A DNA stretch of 64,000 nucleotides from Lentisphaerae bacterium GWF2_38_69. Lineage in GTDB: Bacteria; Verrucomicrobiota; Lentisphaeria; Victivallales; GWF2-38-69. The position numbers and the translations under genes were made by a program. Shown here in pieces: positions 8,751-19,609 of the stretch; positions within the stretch are counted from its first letter, which is position 1; each line of letters begins with the position of its first letter. Location: positions 22,384 through 86,383 of the forward strand of contig MHBE01000035.1 in NCBI GenBank assembly GCA_001803205.1. The letters run 5' to 3'. Under the pieces are notes generated by a model, which ran no database searches, was not told the DNA's origin, and was given only the letters and a program-made list of their open reading frames with translations.

Positions 8751-10517
8751 TTAACCGCGTACAATCGCATTAAATTTACATGCATTGAAACACTCTCCGC
8801 ATTTGATGCAGAATTTCTGGTCTATAATATGCGGCTTCTTCTTTTCGCCCGAAATGCACTTTACAGGACACTTTAGAGCACAGGCTGTACAGCCTATGCA
8901 TTTCTCAGGAATTATCATATATTGAACGAGATTGCTGCATTTGCCTGTCCTGCATTTCTTATCGGAAATGTGCTCCATATACTCTTCTTCAAAATAATGC
9001 ATTGCGGAGAGCACGGGGTTTGGAGTGGTCTGCCCCAGCGCGCAGAGAGAAGCTTTCTGCATAGCATTGCTGATATTCTTAATTTTTTGAATATCTTTCT
9101 TATCTCCTTTTCCATCCGTAATCTTACTTATCAGGTCTAGAAGCTGCTTGCCGCCTATCCTGCAGGGCGCGCATTTTCCGCAGGACTCGTCTACTGAAAA
9201 TTGCAGATAAAATTTATTCACATCTACCATGCAGTCACTCTGATCCATCACGATAAGACCGCCTGAACCCATCATCGAACCTATCGACATAAGAGTCTCG
9301 TAGTCTACTGACATATCTATGAACTTCTCTGGGATCACTCCTCCGCTGGGACCGCCAGTCTGGACTGCTTTAAATTTCTTGTTGTCGAGTATTCCTCCGC
9401 AAAGGTCATAAACTATCTCTCTAAAGGTTGTTCCCATCGGGACTTCTATAAGCCCAGGGTCTTTCACCTTGCCTGTTACGGCAAAAACCTTTGTGCCTTT
9501 TGACCTGCCCACTCCAATTGAAGAGAACCAGCCGGAACCTTTTTCGACAATAGGAGGGATGTTAGCCCAAGTTTCAACATTATTTATAAATGACGGTTTT
9601 TTCCAAAGGCCGGACTGAGAAGGGAAAGGAGGCCTTGGTTTGGGATTTCCCCGCTTTCCTTCGATTGAAGCCATGAGCGCTGTTTCCTCACCGCAGACAA
9701 ATGCTCCTGCTCCCCATCTTAATTCAAGATTAAAACTAAATTCAGAACCAAGGATATTGTCTCCAAGCAAACCATATTTCTTAGCATCTGAAATTGCTTT
9801 TTCCAACCTTTCAATAGCCAGGGGATATTCGGCTCTGACATAAATAAAACCTTCTTTACACCCCACGGCATAAGCGCCAATAGCCATCCCTTCTACAATT
9901 GTATGAGGGTCTCCTTCGAGTACAGCTCTGTCCATATATGCGCCAGGGTCGCCTTCGTCAGCGTTGCAAATTACGAACTTCTCAGCCCCGGGCTCTTTAC
10001 GGGTAAGTTCCCATTTTAAACCAGTAGAAAATCCTCCGCCTCCCCGTCCTCTTAATCCGGAATCCTTTATCTCTTTAATTACTCTATCCGGATCCATTTC
10101 AAAAATAGCTTTTTCCAGAGCCTTATATCCTCCGCGGGATATATATTCTTCAATGCTTTCAGGATCTAGATATCCTACATTTCTCAAAACAATCTTGAAT
10201 TGCTTGCTTTGTTTATCTCTTTCGGAAACAGGTGCAAGTTTGGCATCATACTCACAGATGAATCTATCGACAACTTCATCAGAAACAATAGATTCAAATA
10301 TTTCACCAAGATCTTCCTGTTCGAATTTAGTATAAATTATATTTTTAGGAAGGATTCTGATAATCGGAGTTCCGCTCGTAAGACCTATATAAGTACTTCT
10401 ATAGACTTCTATGCTCTCTCCAAGATCTCTTTCATTAACCTTTTTAACTAGATAATTATAGACCGCGCTGCTATTGGAAGGAGTTGGATCCCAAACAAAA
10501 ACATGCTGCTTTATCAT
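8751..10517 (-). CDS. hydB: NuoF-like NADH-binding hydrogenase subunit (HydB)
   Basis: GLRGRGGGGFSTGLKW, CNADEGDPGAYMDR, ESCGKCAPCR and C-terminal ferredoxin CxxCxxCxxxC motifs. Confidence 0.92.
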   Translation of the reverse strand: MIKQHVFVWDPTPSNSSAVYNYLVKKVNERDLGESIEVYRSTYIGLTSGTPIIRILPKNIIYTKFEQEDLGEIFESIVSDEVVDRFICEYDAKLAPVSERDKQSKQFKIVLRNVGYLDPESIEEYISRGGYKALEKAIFEMDPDRVIKEIKDSGLRGRGGGGFSTGLKWELTRKEPGAEKFVICNADEGDPGAYMDRAVLEGDPHTIVEGMAIGAYAVGCKEGFIYVRAEYPLAIERLEKAISDAKKYGLLGDNILGSEFSFNLELRWGAGAFVCGEETALMASIEGKRGNPKPRPPFPSQSGLWKKPSFINNVETWANIPPIVEKGSGWFSSIGVGRSKGTKVFAVTGKVKDPGLIEVPMGTTFREIVYDLCGGILDNKKFKAVQTGGPSGGVIPEKFIDMSVDYETLMSIGSMMGSGGLIVMDQSDCMVDVNKFYLQFSVDESCGKCAPCRIGGKQLLDLISKITDGKGDKKDIQKIKNISNAMQKASLCALGQTTPNPVLSAMHYFEEEYMEHISDKKCRTGKCSNLVQYMIIPEKCIGCTACALKCPVKCISGEKKKPHIIDQKFCIKCGECFNACKFNAIVRG

Positions 10518-10528
10518 AAATTCCCCCC

Positions 10529-10909
10529 CTAATCCTTAAAAATTTTCCTGCCGATATCATCAGTCGGCATGAAAATAGTATTAAAATTAATAATTCTCTT
10601 TTTAGTGAGATGCTCGTTCATTATGAGGCGTGCCAACCTTTCATCTACATTCCCGTAAAGGATATCAGGCATACCATCAAGCTTTACAATCAAATTAGGT
10701 TCGCAAAAACACATTCCAAGACAGCCGGTTTTCTTGAGTTTCACATTTTCCAATCCCTTTTCTTTCATTTCTGATTCAAAGAGCTTGTATACTGCGTCTC
10801 CTCCGGCTGCTATACCGCAAGTACCCATGCTTATGATAATTTCACCCTTGTAAGGAGACTTATAATTCTTTTTGAACTCGGCCAAATCGCCTTTCTTCAT
10901 CTTTTCCAT
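10529..10909 (-). CDS. (2Fe-2S) thioredoxin-like ferredoxin domain protein
   Basis: ISMGTCGIAAGG...KKTGCLGMCFCEPNLIV; within the hydrogenase operon. Confidence 0.85.
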   Translation of the reverse strand: MEKMKKGDLAEFKKNYKSPYKGEIIISMGTCGIAAGGDAVYKLFESEMKEKGLENVKLKKTGCLGMCFCEPNLIVKLDGMPDILYGNVDERLARLIMNEHLTKKRIINFNTIFMPTDDIGRKIFKD

Positions 10910-10919
10910 AAATATTACC

Positions 10920-11408
10920 TCAATTTTTTGGCTCTTCTCTGTATTCGTTTAGGATGTTCGGTAAATCACCTTTTTTGAGATTACCATATGTTTTGCCATT
11001 GACAAGGATAACTGGAGCAAGTCCGCAGCATCCTACGCAGCGCACAATCTCAATGGAAAATTTACCATCTTCAGTTACAGCATTGACTCCGATTCCCAGA
11101 ATGCTTTCAAGTTCGGCTATCAGGTCATTACCGCCCTTCAGGTAACAAGCTGTACCCATACACACAGAAACTTTGAATTTCCCAGGTTTTTTCAGCTTGA
11201 AAATATGATAGAAGGTGATTATGCCGTAGATCTTTGCCAGAGGAAGATCGATCATTCTCGAAACTTCTATTGCTACGGCTCTGGGCACAAAGCCATAAAC
11301 TTCCTGCACCTTATGGAGAATCATTATCTCCTTGCCTTTCTTGTCTTTCCATTCCTCAATGAAATCAAGAAGGCGCGTATCTAGTTGAACATCTTTTTGA
11401 GTTTTCAT
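10920..11408 (-). CDS. hydC: NuoE-like hydrogenase subunit (HydC)
   Basis: SVCMGTACYLKGG...IEIVRCVGCCGLAPVILVNGKTYG. Confidence 0.9.
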   Translation of the reverse strand: MKTQKDVQLDTRLLDFIEEWKDKKGKEIMILHKVQEVYGFVPRAVAIEVSRMIDLPLAKIYGIITFYHIFKLKKPGKFKVSVCMGTACYLKGGNDLIAELESILGIGVNAVTEDGKFSIEIVRCVGCCGLAPVILVNGKTYGNLKKGDLPNILNEYREEPKN

Positions 11409-11541
11409 TTAGCTGCCCTCCAACTTTTTGTTTTGTTATATAAACTTTAAATTAAAAACCATTACTTTTAGTTTTAGAGCTGGCGCTAGCGCCAATTCAA
11501 AATAAAATACAAAAAACAGCACATTCTAAATAATCATAGCT

Positions 11542-12426
11542 ATGAAGACAAAAAATTTCTCTATCCGTTTATCAATAAAAGAGGGTTTTCGCGGTTTTGG
11601 CAAATGGTGGATACCCCTCTGCTCGGTATCTTTAGTGATTCTATTAAGCCAGTCATGGCTGTCAAATATTGCAATGAAATACTCTGATTCGGCAAAATAC
11701 CTGTCTCCTTTCTATAAAGCGTTTAAAGAATTTGAACTTGAAATGACAAGCATTGAAACTGCCAGCTATGCTTTCGTCAACTTAAGAAATAAGATCGCAG
11801 AACTGGGCGCTCAAATGGGAAGCTCTTACGACTTTCATCTTTTTGCAGGAAAAATCAGCACCGCCTTTATACTCATCTTTATTATCCTCTGCCTTCTTTA
11901 TATTGTTACTATCATCATTTCCAAAATGTCCGTAAGCAAAAATACCCAAAAGATAGACATAAAGAAAACAATTATGCATACTCCTGTCATGTCTCTTAGT
12001 TATTTTGTGCTCTGCATAGTCAAGGTGCTTCCTTTCAGCATCTCATTTCTTATTCCGTTCTTTTTTTTCATATTGAATCTATCTTCCTCGACAGGAGAGG
12101 TATCGGGTCTATATGTAGTTATTCAATGGTTATCGATCCTCTTTATCTCATTTCTTATTTTTGTTTCAGGGATAGTTCTTTATATCAGGCTCTACTTTAC
12201 CGGATTCATAATTACTGAAGAATCTGTAAATCCCTTCAAAGCCATTACTAAAAGCATAATTCTGACAAAAGGGCTGTTTATTAAAGTAGGAGTGCTGTTC
12301 ATTGTGACAACGATAATAGACATAGTCTCTCTTATCAGCGTAATTGGATTTATACCGGCAAATAGTATTAAGTACACACTGAGGGCTTCAGCATACCGGC
12401 AGATACTGGACAAAGAAACCTTATGA
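11542..12426 (+). CDS. hypothetical integral membrane protein
   Basis: 294 aa, multiple hydrophobic segments. Confidence 0.65.
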   Translation: MKTKNFSIRLSIKEGFRGFGKWWIPLCSVSLVILLSQSWLSNIAMKYSDSAKYLSPFYKAFKEFELEMTSIETASYAFVNLRNKIAELGAQMGSSYDFHLFAGKISTAFILIFIILCLLYIVTIIISKMSVSKNTQKIDIKKTIMHTPVMSLSYFVLCIVKVLPFSISFLIPFFFFILNLSSSTGEVSGLYVVIQWLSILFISFLIFVSGIVLYIRLYFTGFIITEESVNPFKAITKSIILTKGLFIKVGVLFIVTTIIDIVSLISVIGFIPANSIKYTLRASAYRQILDKETL

Positions 12427-12654
12427 ATCTTTTATACGCACTTCTTCTGACTTTATTTGCCGGATTTATAAATGGTTCCTGCATCGCTCAAAAAAAGACA
12501 CTTAAATAAAGATACATTCCAGCATTCTGACATTTGTCGCGGCAATAATTATATTTTCTCTTAGCGCAGTATTTAAATAGTTATTGAATTTTACTAATTA
12601 TTACAGATAATTCTATCTTATCGTTCTATTCTAAATTTTATGGAGTTCATACCT

Positions 12655-13050
12655 ATGATCAAAAAAATCCTGACTATCTTACTGTTTACGCTTTCACTCT
12701 CTCTCACAGCTAACCAGGGAATCAATACAAATCCCAACCCTGATATACAGCAATCTCCTTCTGCTCCCGGCGGAGCACAAGTTCAGAACCATCCATCAGA
12801 CAATAATTTTCAGCCTCCGGAAAATCCTCCTCAGGATGCGTTTCAGCAGTTCGGCACAGATGAAGGAACAGAATCAGCTAAAATAAAAACACCCGATCCT
12901 TCTTCTCCGATTTTTGACATAAAAACAACTCATGGTTCAATAATAATAAAGAAACTCCCTGCAAAACCAGAAACTGACACTGGAAAAAATTCTGACACGG
13001 CAAAATCTAATCCATCAATTACTAATCCCGATACTCAAAAAACCAAATAA
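12655..13050 (+). CDS. secreted proline/asparagine-rich hypothetical protein
   Basis: Signal peptide MIKKILTILLFTLSLSLTAN followed by a low-complexity PNP/QPPENPP region. Confidence 0.5.
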   Translation: MIKKILTILLFTLSLSLTANQGINTNPNPDIQQSPSAPGGAQVQNHPSDNNFQPPENPPQDAFQQFGTDEGTESAKIKTPDPSSPIFDIKTTHGSIIIKKLPAKPETDTGKNSDTAKSNPSITNPDTQKTK

Positions 13051-13072
13051 CTTTTAATTTTAAGTAATCACT

Positions 13073-14194
13073 ATGCCATTAGAAACTTTAAAACCTGAAA
13101 ATAAATCTTTTAAATTCAATAAATATCTAGTTTTATCAATCTGCGTGGCAGTAGCTTTTCTGGCAGGATTGGCTGTAGGATATCTTCCATATTTATTAAG
13201 TTACAGATCCTACCTAAAAGACCAGCCGGAACTAAATAACTATGTCCAGCAAGCTATCAAGTATTATTGGAGCGGAGGGGACATTAAAAAAGCTGAAAGT
13301 GAAATCTTCAAAGGAATCACTCTAAGCGGCAACCTTGACGCGGTTGAGCTGCTTTTCAGCAAAGCAGTAGAACTTGTTCCGGAAAGAGTGGATCTCAAAT
13401 ACTGCCTGGCCTCTACGCAGATACTTAAAGGAGATTATAGCAATGGCCTGAACACATATAAAGAAATAATCAATTCAGACCACTTTGCCTTTAATGCTGA
13501 AATTCTTTACAGTTTCTATTCAAAATCTCTCGGGTATAGCGCAGATTATGAAAGCAGCCTTAAACAGTTGAGCAAAGAGTATCCCGAACAAACTGAAAAG
13601 TACTTGAAGATAGTTTTGAATGCAGACAATATTATTAAATCGCGTCTCAATGTCAAAGCAGAAAAATACCCTTTCAAGAAAGGCGCTATAGTAATTCTTG
13701 GTTATGCTCTGGACAATGAGGGCAAGGCTCAGCCAACTTTGATTGAAAGGTTAAAACAAGGCCTGGTGCTTTTCAGACTTAACAGAAGTTTCAAAATAAT
13801 TGTTACCGGCGGGATGGCTCATGGCGGTGTTACAGAATCTTTCGTTATGAAAAAATGGCTTATTGAAAACAGCGTACCTGAAAGTTCGATAATTATCGAG
13901 GATCAGTCGAAAGATACTGTCGGAAACGCACTTAATACAACACAGATTTTAATAGAAAACGGTTTTGAAAATGCCTCAATTGTTACCAGCGCAAGCCACA
14001 TTAGAAGAGCCTTAGCCCTCTTTAACCAGGCATGCATCCAGAGTGGAAATCAGATTCAATTAACCAATCTGGTCTATCTAGACTATCCTTCTATAGAAGA
14101 GGCTTCAGCAATGACAAATAAAGAATTATCCATAATCTACAGAGACTTATTCAGAACAGCAGGCATATGGGCATACCCTTGCATTCAAAACTGA
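13073..14194 (+). CDS. YdcF/SanA (DUF218) family protein with N-terminal TM/TPR-like region
   Basis: GAIVILGYALDNEGKAQPTLIERLKQGLVLF...IIVTGGMAHGG..TESFVMKKWL...DTVGNALNT. Confidence 0.8.
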   Translation: MPLETLKPENKSFKFNKYLVLSICVAVAFLAGLAVGYLPYLLSYRSYLKDQPELNNYVQQAIKYYWSGGDIKKAESEIFKGITLSGNLDAVELLFSKAVELVPERVDLKYCLASTQILKGDYSNGLNTYKEIINSDHFAFNAEILYSFYSKSLGYSADYESSLKQLSKEYPEQTEKYLKIVLNADNIIKSRLNVKAEKYPFKKGAIVILGYALDNEGKAQPTLIERLKQGLVLFRLNRSFKIIVTGGMAHGGVTESFVMKKWLIENSVPESSIIIEDQSKDTVGNALNTTQILIENGFENASIVTSASHIRRALALFNQACIQSGNQIQLTNLVYLDYPSIEEASAMTNKELSIIYRDLFRTAGIWAYPCIQN

Positions 14195-14217
14195 AATTGT
14201 CCGATCCCCTTATTCTT

Positions 14218-14658
14218 TCAATCAATTCTAGGCAGAGTTACTATTGAGAACCAGAAAGATTCGATTGAGAGGACTATTTTTTTGAATTGCTCAAAGTCCA
14301 GAGGTTTTGTCACATAGCAATTTGCATGAGAAGTATAAGCTCTTATGATATCCTCTTCGGCTCTTGAAGAAGTAAGCACAACCACTGGAATTGCTTTGAG
14401 TTTGTTATTGTTTTTTATTTCATTCAAGATGTCTCTTCCGTCAATATCAGGCAAATTAAGATCAAGCAGAATAAGTTCAGGTGTAATCGCTTCAGAAAAA
14501 CGCCCTCTTTTAAAAAGAAAATCAAGAGCATCTCTTCCGTTCATAACAACATGGAGATTATTTTTAAATTTGCATTTGAGCAATGCCTCTTTTGCAATTT
14601 CAACATCACAGATATTATCTTCTATTAGCAGTATTTCTGCCGGCTTTAATCTTTCCAT
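14218..14658 (-). CDS. response regulator receiver protein
   Basis: ILLIEDNICDVEIAKEAL...ELILLDLNLPDIDGRDIL...VVVLTSSRAEEDI. Confidence 0.9.
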   Translation of the reverse strand: MERLKPAEILLIEDNICDVEIAKEALLKCKFKNNLHVVMNGRDALDFLFKRGRFSEAITPELILLDLNLPDIDGRDILNEIKNNNKLKAIPVVVLTSSRAEEDIIRAYTSHANCYVTKPLDFEQFKKIVLSIESFWFSIVTLPRID

Positions 14659-14726
14659 ACAAAATTGTCCTTTTTTATTTTATTAGTTGTATCTAAAGTC
14701 AAACATTGCCTAAGTAAAATTAAAAT

Positions 14727-16631
14727 TCATGGAATGAGAAAGTAAAATTTAGTTCCTTTCCCTGTTTCTGACTCCACCCATATTCTGCCGTAGTGCCTGT
14801 CAACTATTTTTTTGCATATAGACAAACCAATTCCACAACCCGGATAATCTTCTTTGGAGTTTAACCTCTTGAACATTATGAATATTCTCTCATAGTGTTT
14901 AGATTCTATGCCTATTCCATTGTCTTCAACAGAAAAAATATTCCCTTCATGCGACTTATTGCATGAAATATGTATTTTAGGAGCTTCCTCTTTTCTTCTG
15001 AATTTTAGAGAGTTTGTAAGAAGATTCTGAAAAAGCTGGATTATTTGAATTTCATCAGCTTTTATTACAGGAAGTTTGTCATTTGTTATTACAGCATTAT
15101 TTACCCTCACCGATTCCATAAGATTTCCTATAGCTATAGAAAGAGCTTTATTTGCATCAAACTCAGCGAAAGGCTCAGCTTTTGTAGATACCCTGGAGAG
15201 CTCTAACAACGATGAAATAAGCTCAGACATCCTTCTGCATCCACCTGTGGCAAAGTTCATAAACATTGTAGTTTTTTCGTCAAGTTTCCCTTTGAACTTT
15301 TCTTCTATAATCATTACGGACGAAGAGATAGTTCGAAGAGGTTCCTGGAGGTCATGAGATGCCACGTAAGCAAACTGTTCAAGTTCTGCGTTTGATTTTT
15401 TTAAATCCTCAACAGCTTTTTTCAGCTTGTTTTCCGACACAACTAAATCTGCTTCTTTTTGCATCCTCTCGAAAACTTCTTTATCTAGATTTTCTTTTGA
15501 GGTCATTGTTTCCTTGAGTTTTGCTGTCATTTCGTCAAAACTCCTTGATAGCTGTCCTATTTCATTCTTTGATAGTGTTCCTACTCTATACTCCAGATCT
15601 CCTGCTCCTATCTTTTTCATCCCTTCATTAAGCAATGTTATCGGACTAGAAAGAATTCTTGATATCATATAGGCGGTAAATATTGCTATTACAAAGAACA
15701 AAATTGTAAGCCAAATAGTAAAACACATACGGTCATCAACTTCTGCAAAGGCTTCTGAAGTATTTATTTTTAGAACCATTCCCATATTTTTTACCTGTAA
15801 AGGTCTCCATGCAGCAATAATTTCATTACCGACATAATCGTTTATAATGCCGCTTCCAGGCATTCCTTCTGTAGCTTGGATCATTGGTATATTAAAAGAT
15901 TTGTTCGGAATTGAAAATTTAAAGTGTCCCGTTTTTCCAGGAGAAAATTTAAGAGGAGAGATAAAAACAATATCGTTTTTATTCAGAGCCGCAAGTACCA
16001 CCTCACCAGTATACCCCAAGCCAATACTACTTGAGATAACCGAATAGAGCACATCTGCATTTATTTCAGCCATTGAAAAGCCGATTAGATTCCCTCTATC
16101 ATTTTTAATAGGAACTACAATAAGTATTTTATAAGTACCCTGAATATCTGTTGCTTCAGATATCCATAATCCATTAGACCATGTTTCCAAATTTTTCTTC
16201 GTAGCAAGAGGCGCAGGCTTATTATATAGTACCATCTTTTCTTCATTGGGAGAATAAACGACTCTGCCTTCAGGCGAAATCAGCATAAAATCTGAAACAT
16301 TAAGAGCCTTATCGAATCCTTTAAATTGTTCGTTTATCTGCTCATATGCTTCATTCAGTCCAGGACTGCTCTTGTCTATAGTAAGCTTTGATATCAGAGG
16401 AAGATTCTTAACTATATTATAATATTTCTGCGTAGCTAAAACACTTCTCTCAATACCGTCAAGATATATCGACATTTTCTCTACATTAATGTCAGCAAGA
16501 GAATTCAAATTTTTTATGCTCTGCTCTATTATGTATGACTTTGATTTATAAAATGAAATATAACCTTCCAGCATGATTGGAATTAATGTCAATAGAGTCA
16601 GTGAGATAAAAAATGTAGTCTTTATTTTCAT
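14727..16631 (-). CDS. membrane sensor histidine kinase (Cache-like sensor, HAMP, HisKA, HATPase)
   Basis: HAMP region, ASHDLQEPLRTISS, N/G boxes (FQNLLTNSLKF, DNGIGIE). Confidence 0.9.
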   Translation of the reverse strand: MKIKTTFFISLTLLTLIPIMLEGYISFYKSKSYIIEQSIKNLNSLADINVEKMSIYLDGIERSVLATQKYYNIVKNLPLISKLTIDKSSPGLNEAYEQINEQFKGFDKALNVSDFMLISPEGRVVYSPNEEKMVLYNKPAPLATKKNLETWSNGLWISEATDIQGTYKILIVVPIKNDRGNLIGFSMAEINADVLYSVISSSIGLGYTGEVVLAALNKNDIVFISPLKFSPGKTGHFKFSIPNKSFNIPMIQATEGMPGSGIINDYVGNEIIAAWRPLQVKNMGMVLKINTSEAFAEVDDRMCFTIWLTILFFVIAIFTAYMISRILSSPITLLNEGMKKIGAGDLEYRVGTLSKNEIGQLSRSFDEMTAKLKETMTSKENLDKEVFERMQKEADLVVSENKLKKAVEDLKKSNAELEQFAYVASHDLQEPLRTISSSVMIIEEKFKGKLDEKTTMFMNFATGGCRRMSELISSLLELSRVSTKAEPFAEFDANKALSIAIGNLMESVRVNNAVITNDKLPVIKADEIQIIQLFQNLLTNSLKFRRKEEAPKIHISCNKSHEGNIFSVEDNGIGIESKHYERIFIMFKRLNSKEDYPGCGIGLSICKKIVDRHYGRIWVESETGKGTKFYFLIP

Positions 16632-16768
16632 TTAATTTTTTTCCAACTTACTGTAAACAAACTTATTACTGAATAATTAGCATTTTAACTATCAATATCT
16701 TGCAAATCCACTTTTTGCCGAGATAATTATAACAAGAAATCTTAGAATATCTTTATAGAATAGAAACA

Positions 16769-17788
16769 ATGACTTCCACTAAACAAAAACATATCCTCCT
16801 TGTTGAAGATGACACGGCTTCAGCAGAAATAACCATATTCAAACTTGAACAAGCAGGCTACAAAGGAACGACAACTTCAACTGGCGAAGAAGCTATCAGG
16901 AAAGTTATTAATGAACAAAATATTGTAGATATTATCCTCATGGATGTAAATCTCGGTGAAAGCCTGGATGGGATTGAAATCGCCAGGGAAATTCTAAAAA
17001 TTGTTAATATCCCAATAATATTCCTTTCGTCCACTCTTGATATCGATACGCTCAGAAAAACAGAAAATCTTGCATCATACGGATACCACTTGAAAAGCAC
17101 AGACTTCACAGCACTAATAACTTCAATAAAAATGGCTCTGAAACTCCATGAAGCCAATATCAAAATAGAAAAACTCTTAACAGAAAAAGAATTATTGCTA
17201 AAGGAAGTGCACCATAGAATCAAAAACAACATGTCATCTGTGGTAGCTATGCTCTCCCTTCAAGCTTATTCGACTAACAGGGATGATGTCAAAAATGCGC
17301 TGAACGAAGCCTCTGGCAGAGTTCTTACAATGATGCATCTGTACGACAGGCTTTACCGTTCTGAAACCCTCAGCATATTATCTGGCAAAGACTATTTGCT
17401 GGCATTGCTTAAGTCAATTTCAGAGATTTACGCAAAATCTGATATCCAAATTAAATATGACATCAGCGATGTACAGCTAGACCCAAAAGTCCTATCCCAG
17501 ATAGGTATAATTATAAATGAGCTTATAACAAATTCTATAAAATATGCTTTTGTCGATAAAACAAAAGGATATATAACTCTACAGGTAAAACCTTCAGGGA
17601 ATGATCTTCTGATAGTTTATAAAGACAATGGATCAGGCATACCATCCGAACTTATTCAAGCTAAAGGTGCAGGGTTCGGGTTACAGCTTATAGACAGCCT
17701 TATAGAACAGCTTAATGCTCAAATGCAAATCGAGACATGCGACGGCACGAAATTTACCATAAAAATTCCATTGGACGAAAGTAAATAA
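16769..17788 (+). CDS. receiver domain - HisKA_2 family histidine kinase
   Basis: ILLVEDDTASAEI...IILMDVNLG; LLKEVHHRIKNNMSSVVAMLSLQ; NELITNSIKYAF; GFGLQLI. Confidence 0.9.
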   Translation: MTSTKQKHILLVEDDTASAEITIFKLEQAGYKGTTTSTGEEAIRKVINEQNIVDIILMDVNLGESLDGIEIAREILKIVNIPIIFLSSTLDIDTLRKTENLASYGYHLKSTDFTALITSIKMALKLHEANIKIEKLLTEKELLLKEVHHRIKNNMSSVVAMLSLQAYSTNRDDVKNALNEASGRVLTMMHLYDRLYRSETLSILSGKDYLLALLKSISEIYAKSDIQIKYDISDVQLDPKVLSQIGIIINELITNSIKYAFVDKTKGYITLQVKPSGNDLLIVYKDNGSGIPSELIQAKGAGFGLQLIDSLIEQLNAQMQIETCDGTKFTIKIPLDESK

Positions 17789-17940
17789 CACTCACAGCAG
17801 AGCAACAGGACTTTTGAGTTCCCATTACTATCAGGTCTGGCTGATATTCATCAATTTGGGATAAAATAACTTCTGTTATTATAAGCTTCTGTCGACTATA
17901 TTTATCATCTCAACGTAGCTATTACCCTGTTCTTTGTCTC

Positions 17941-18291
17941 TTAAGCCGAAACCGAAAACCATTTTTTGAGCTTGGAATTTTGATCTTCCATATCCAATAA
18001 CTGCTGTTCCTCTTTTTCTTCATCTTTAATTATTTCATAAAAACTACAGTTTTCGCACCTGTGAGAACACTTATCTACTGGCGCAGTCAACCCTGACAAC
18101 CTTCTTGTCTCATTAGTATCTAAATCAAGAAACTTGGAAACACAACCGCAAACTCTCCCACCGTTTACTCCGCCACAGATACCATCAGTTACCTGCAATG
18201 TGGCGACAGGACAAACTCCTAATAAGATTGAATTCTTTCCCTCGGGTTCTCTTCCGCATTTCTTGAATTCCCAGCAATTTAATTTCTTCAT
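17941..18291 (-). CDS. two-CW-type Cys-rich protein
   Basis: MKKLNCWEFKKCGREPEGKN...GVCPVATL...CGGVNGGRVCGC; strong RBS AGGAGGAATC before ATG at 18291. Confidence 0.7.
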   Translation of the reverse strand: MKKLNCWEFKKCGREPEGKNSILLGVCPVATLQVTDGICGGVNGGRVCGCVSKFLDLDTNETRRLSGLTAPVDKCSHRCENCSFYEIIKDEEKEEQQLLDMEDQNSKLKKWFSVSA

Positions 18292-18487
18292 GATTCCTCC
18301 CCCTTCCTTTTTGCGGTTTAATAGTTTCGTGTTCTTTGAAACCAAACTATTTCTAATTTCATAAATTATAGACGCAATATTTAACCAGATAAAAAATATT
18401 TTTACAAATATTTTATATATCATACATAATTAGTGCGATTACTGACATTTGCTGTATAATAATAAAACATAAAAAGGAATTTTTCAT

Positions 18488-19609
18488 ATGAAACTATATG
18501 TTGAAAAGCTCAAAGCATGCCGGAAAAAGAAGAAAACTACATCTGAAGAACTGGCTGTAAAAATGGGAATAACCAGATCAACTCTGAGTCTCTGGGAGAA
18601 TTCCAAGATAGTACCTTCTGAATTTAAAATAAGAATGCTGGCAAAAATTCTTGATGTTCCAATTAATGAAATTTCTGACCTTCCCCCAGAAAAGCATCTA
18701 TCGGAAACCAATCTTGAGCCTTTGCGTTCAAGCATTAAATCCCTTCTCGAGGAAAATAAAAATGAAAGTTTAAATGAGACTCATAAACTCTGTTCAAAAA
18801 TTATGTTTATGCACAAGGAATTGTCAGATGCTAAACTGATTATAAAAGCCATGGTATCATCTCTCCCGTTGCCTCTATATATTAAAGGACCTAATCTCAG
18901 ATATTTGGCGGCCAATGAAGCATTCTTAAAGAATCTCTCTTTAAATAAAAACTATGATGTCATAGAGAAAACAGATTCAGATTTTTTCCCTGTTAATGAA
19001 GCCAAAATAAATGAAGAAATGGATAAAGATGTTCTTTCTTCGGGAAAAAGCATTATGAACAAAGAATGCTTTATCCCATGCTCCAGAAAAACCAAACAAG
19101 GTATTATTTCAAAAATTCCAATTCTTGATTCTGAAGGAAAGACTGAGGGAATATTATGCTATTACATAGATATAACAGAACGCAAACTGGCAGAAAAACT
19201 GAGGGAAAAACAGCAAATTGAACTGGAGAGACAGAATAAGGAGATAAAAACTGCAAATGCCGAAGTTACAGCAGCTCGCTCAAAATATTTCGATCTTTTC
19301 AATCTCTCTCCCGTAGGTTATTTAATCATAGATGAAGCAAACTTAATACTTGAAGCTAATCTGCTGGCTTCCGGTTTATTATCATACCCAAGAGACTTGT
19401 TGATTAATAAGCCTCTTCCTCGATTCCTTCTTCAGGAGTACAAAGAAATATACTTACTTGCATCAAAGCAGCTTCTTGAAAACGGAGTGCATCATGAATC
19501 TAAAATCAAACTATTGAAAAAAGACGGAACATCCTTCTTAATAAATATGTCTTTGACTTCTATGCAGAGAAACAATGAAAAAAAACTAATTCTAGTTACA
19601 TTATTTTGA
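18488..19609 (+). CDS. XRE-type HTH - PAS sensor/regulator
   Basis: N-terminal HTH (SEELAVKMGITRSTLSLWENSKIVPSEFKIRMLAKIL) plus two PAS-like domains. Confidence 0.75.
   Translation: MKLYVEKLKACRKKKKTTSEELAVKMGITRSTLSLWENSKIVPSEFKIRMLAKILDVPINEISDLPPEKHLSETNLEPLRSSIKSLLEENKNESLNETHKLCSKIMFMHKELSDAKLIIKAMVSSLPLPLYIKGPNLRYLAANEAFLKNLSLNKNYDVIEKTDSDFFPVNEAKINEEMDKDVLSSGKSIMNKECFIPCSRKTKQGIISKIPILDSEGKTEGILCYYIDITERKLAEKLREKQQIELERQNKEIKTANAEVTAARSKYFDLFNLSPVGYLIIDEANLILEANLLASGLLSYPRDLLINKPLPRFLLQEYKEIYLLASKQLLENGVHHESKIKLLKKDGTSFLINMSLTSMQRNNEKKLILVTLF

Noticed and set aside
10529-11408. Interpretation of the hyd/nuo-like genes as respiratory complex I
   Set aside because: Only E/F-like subunits plus an H-cluster-bearing HydA are present; no membrane subunits.
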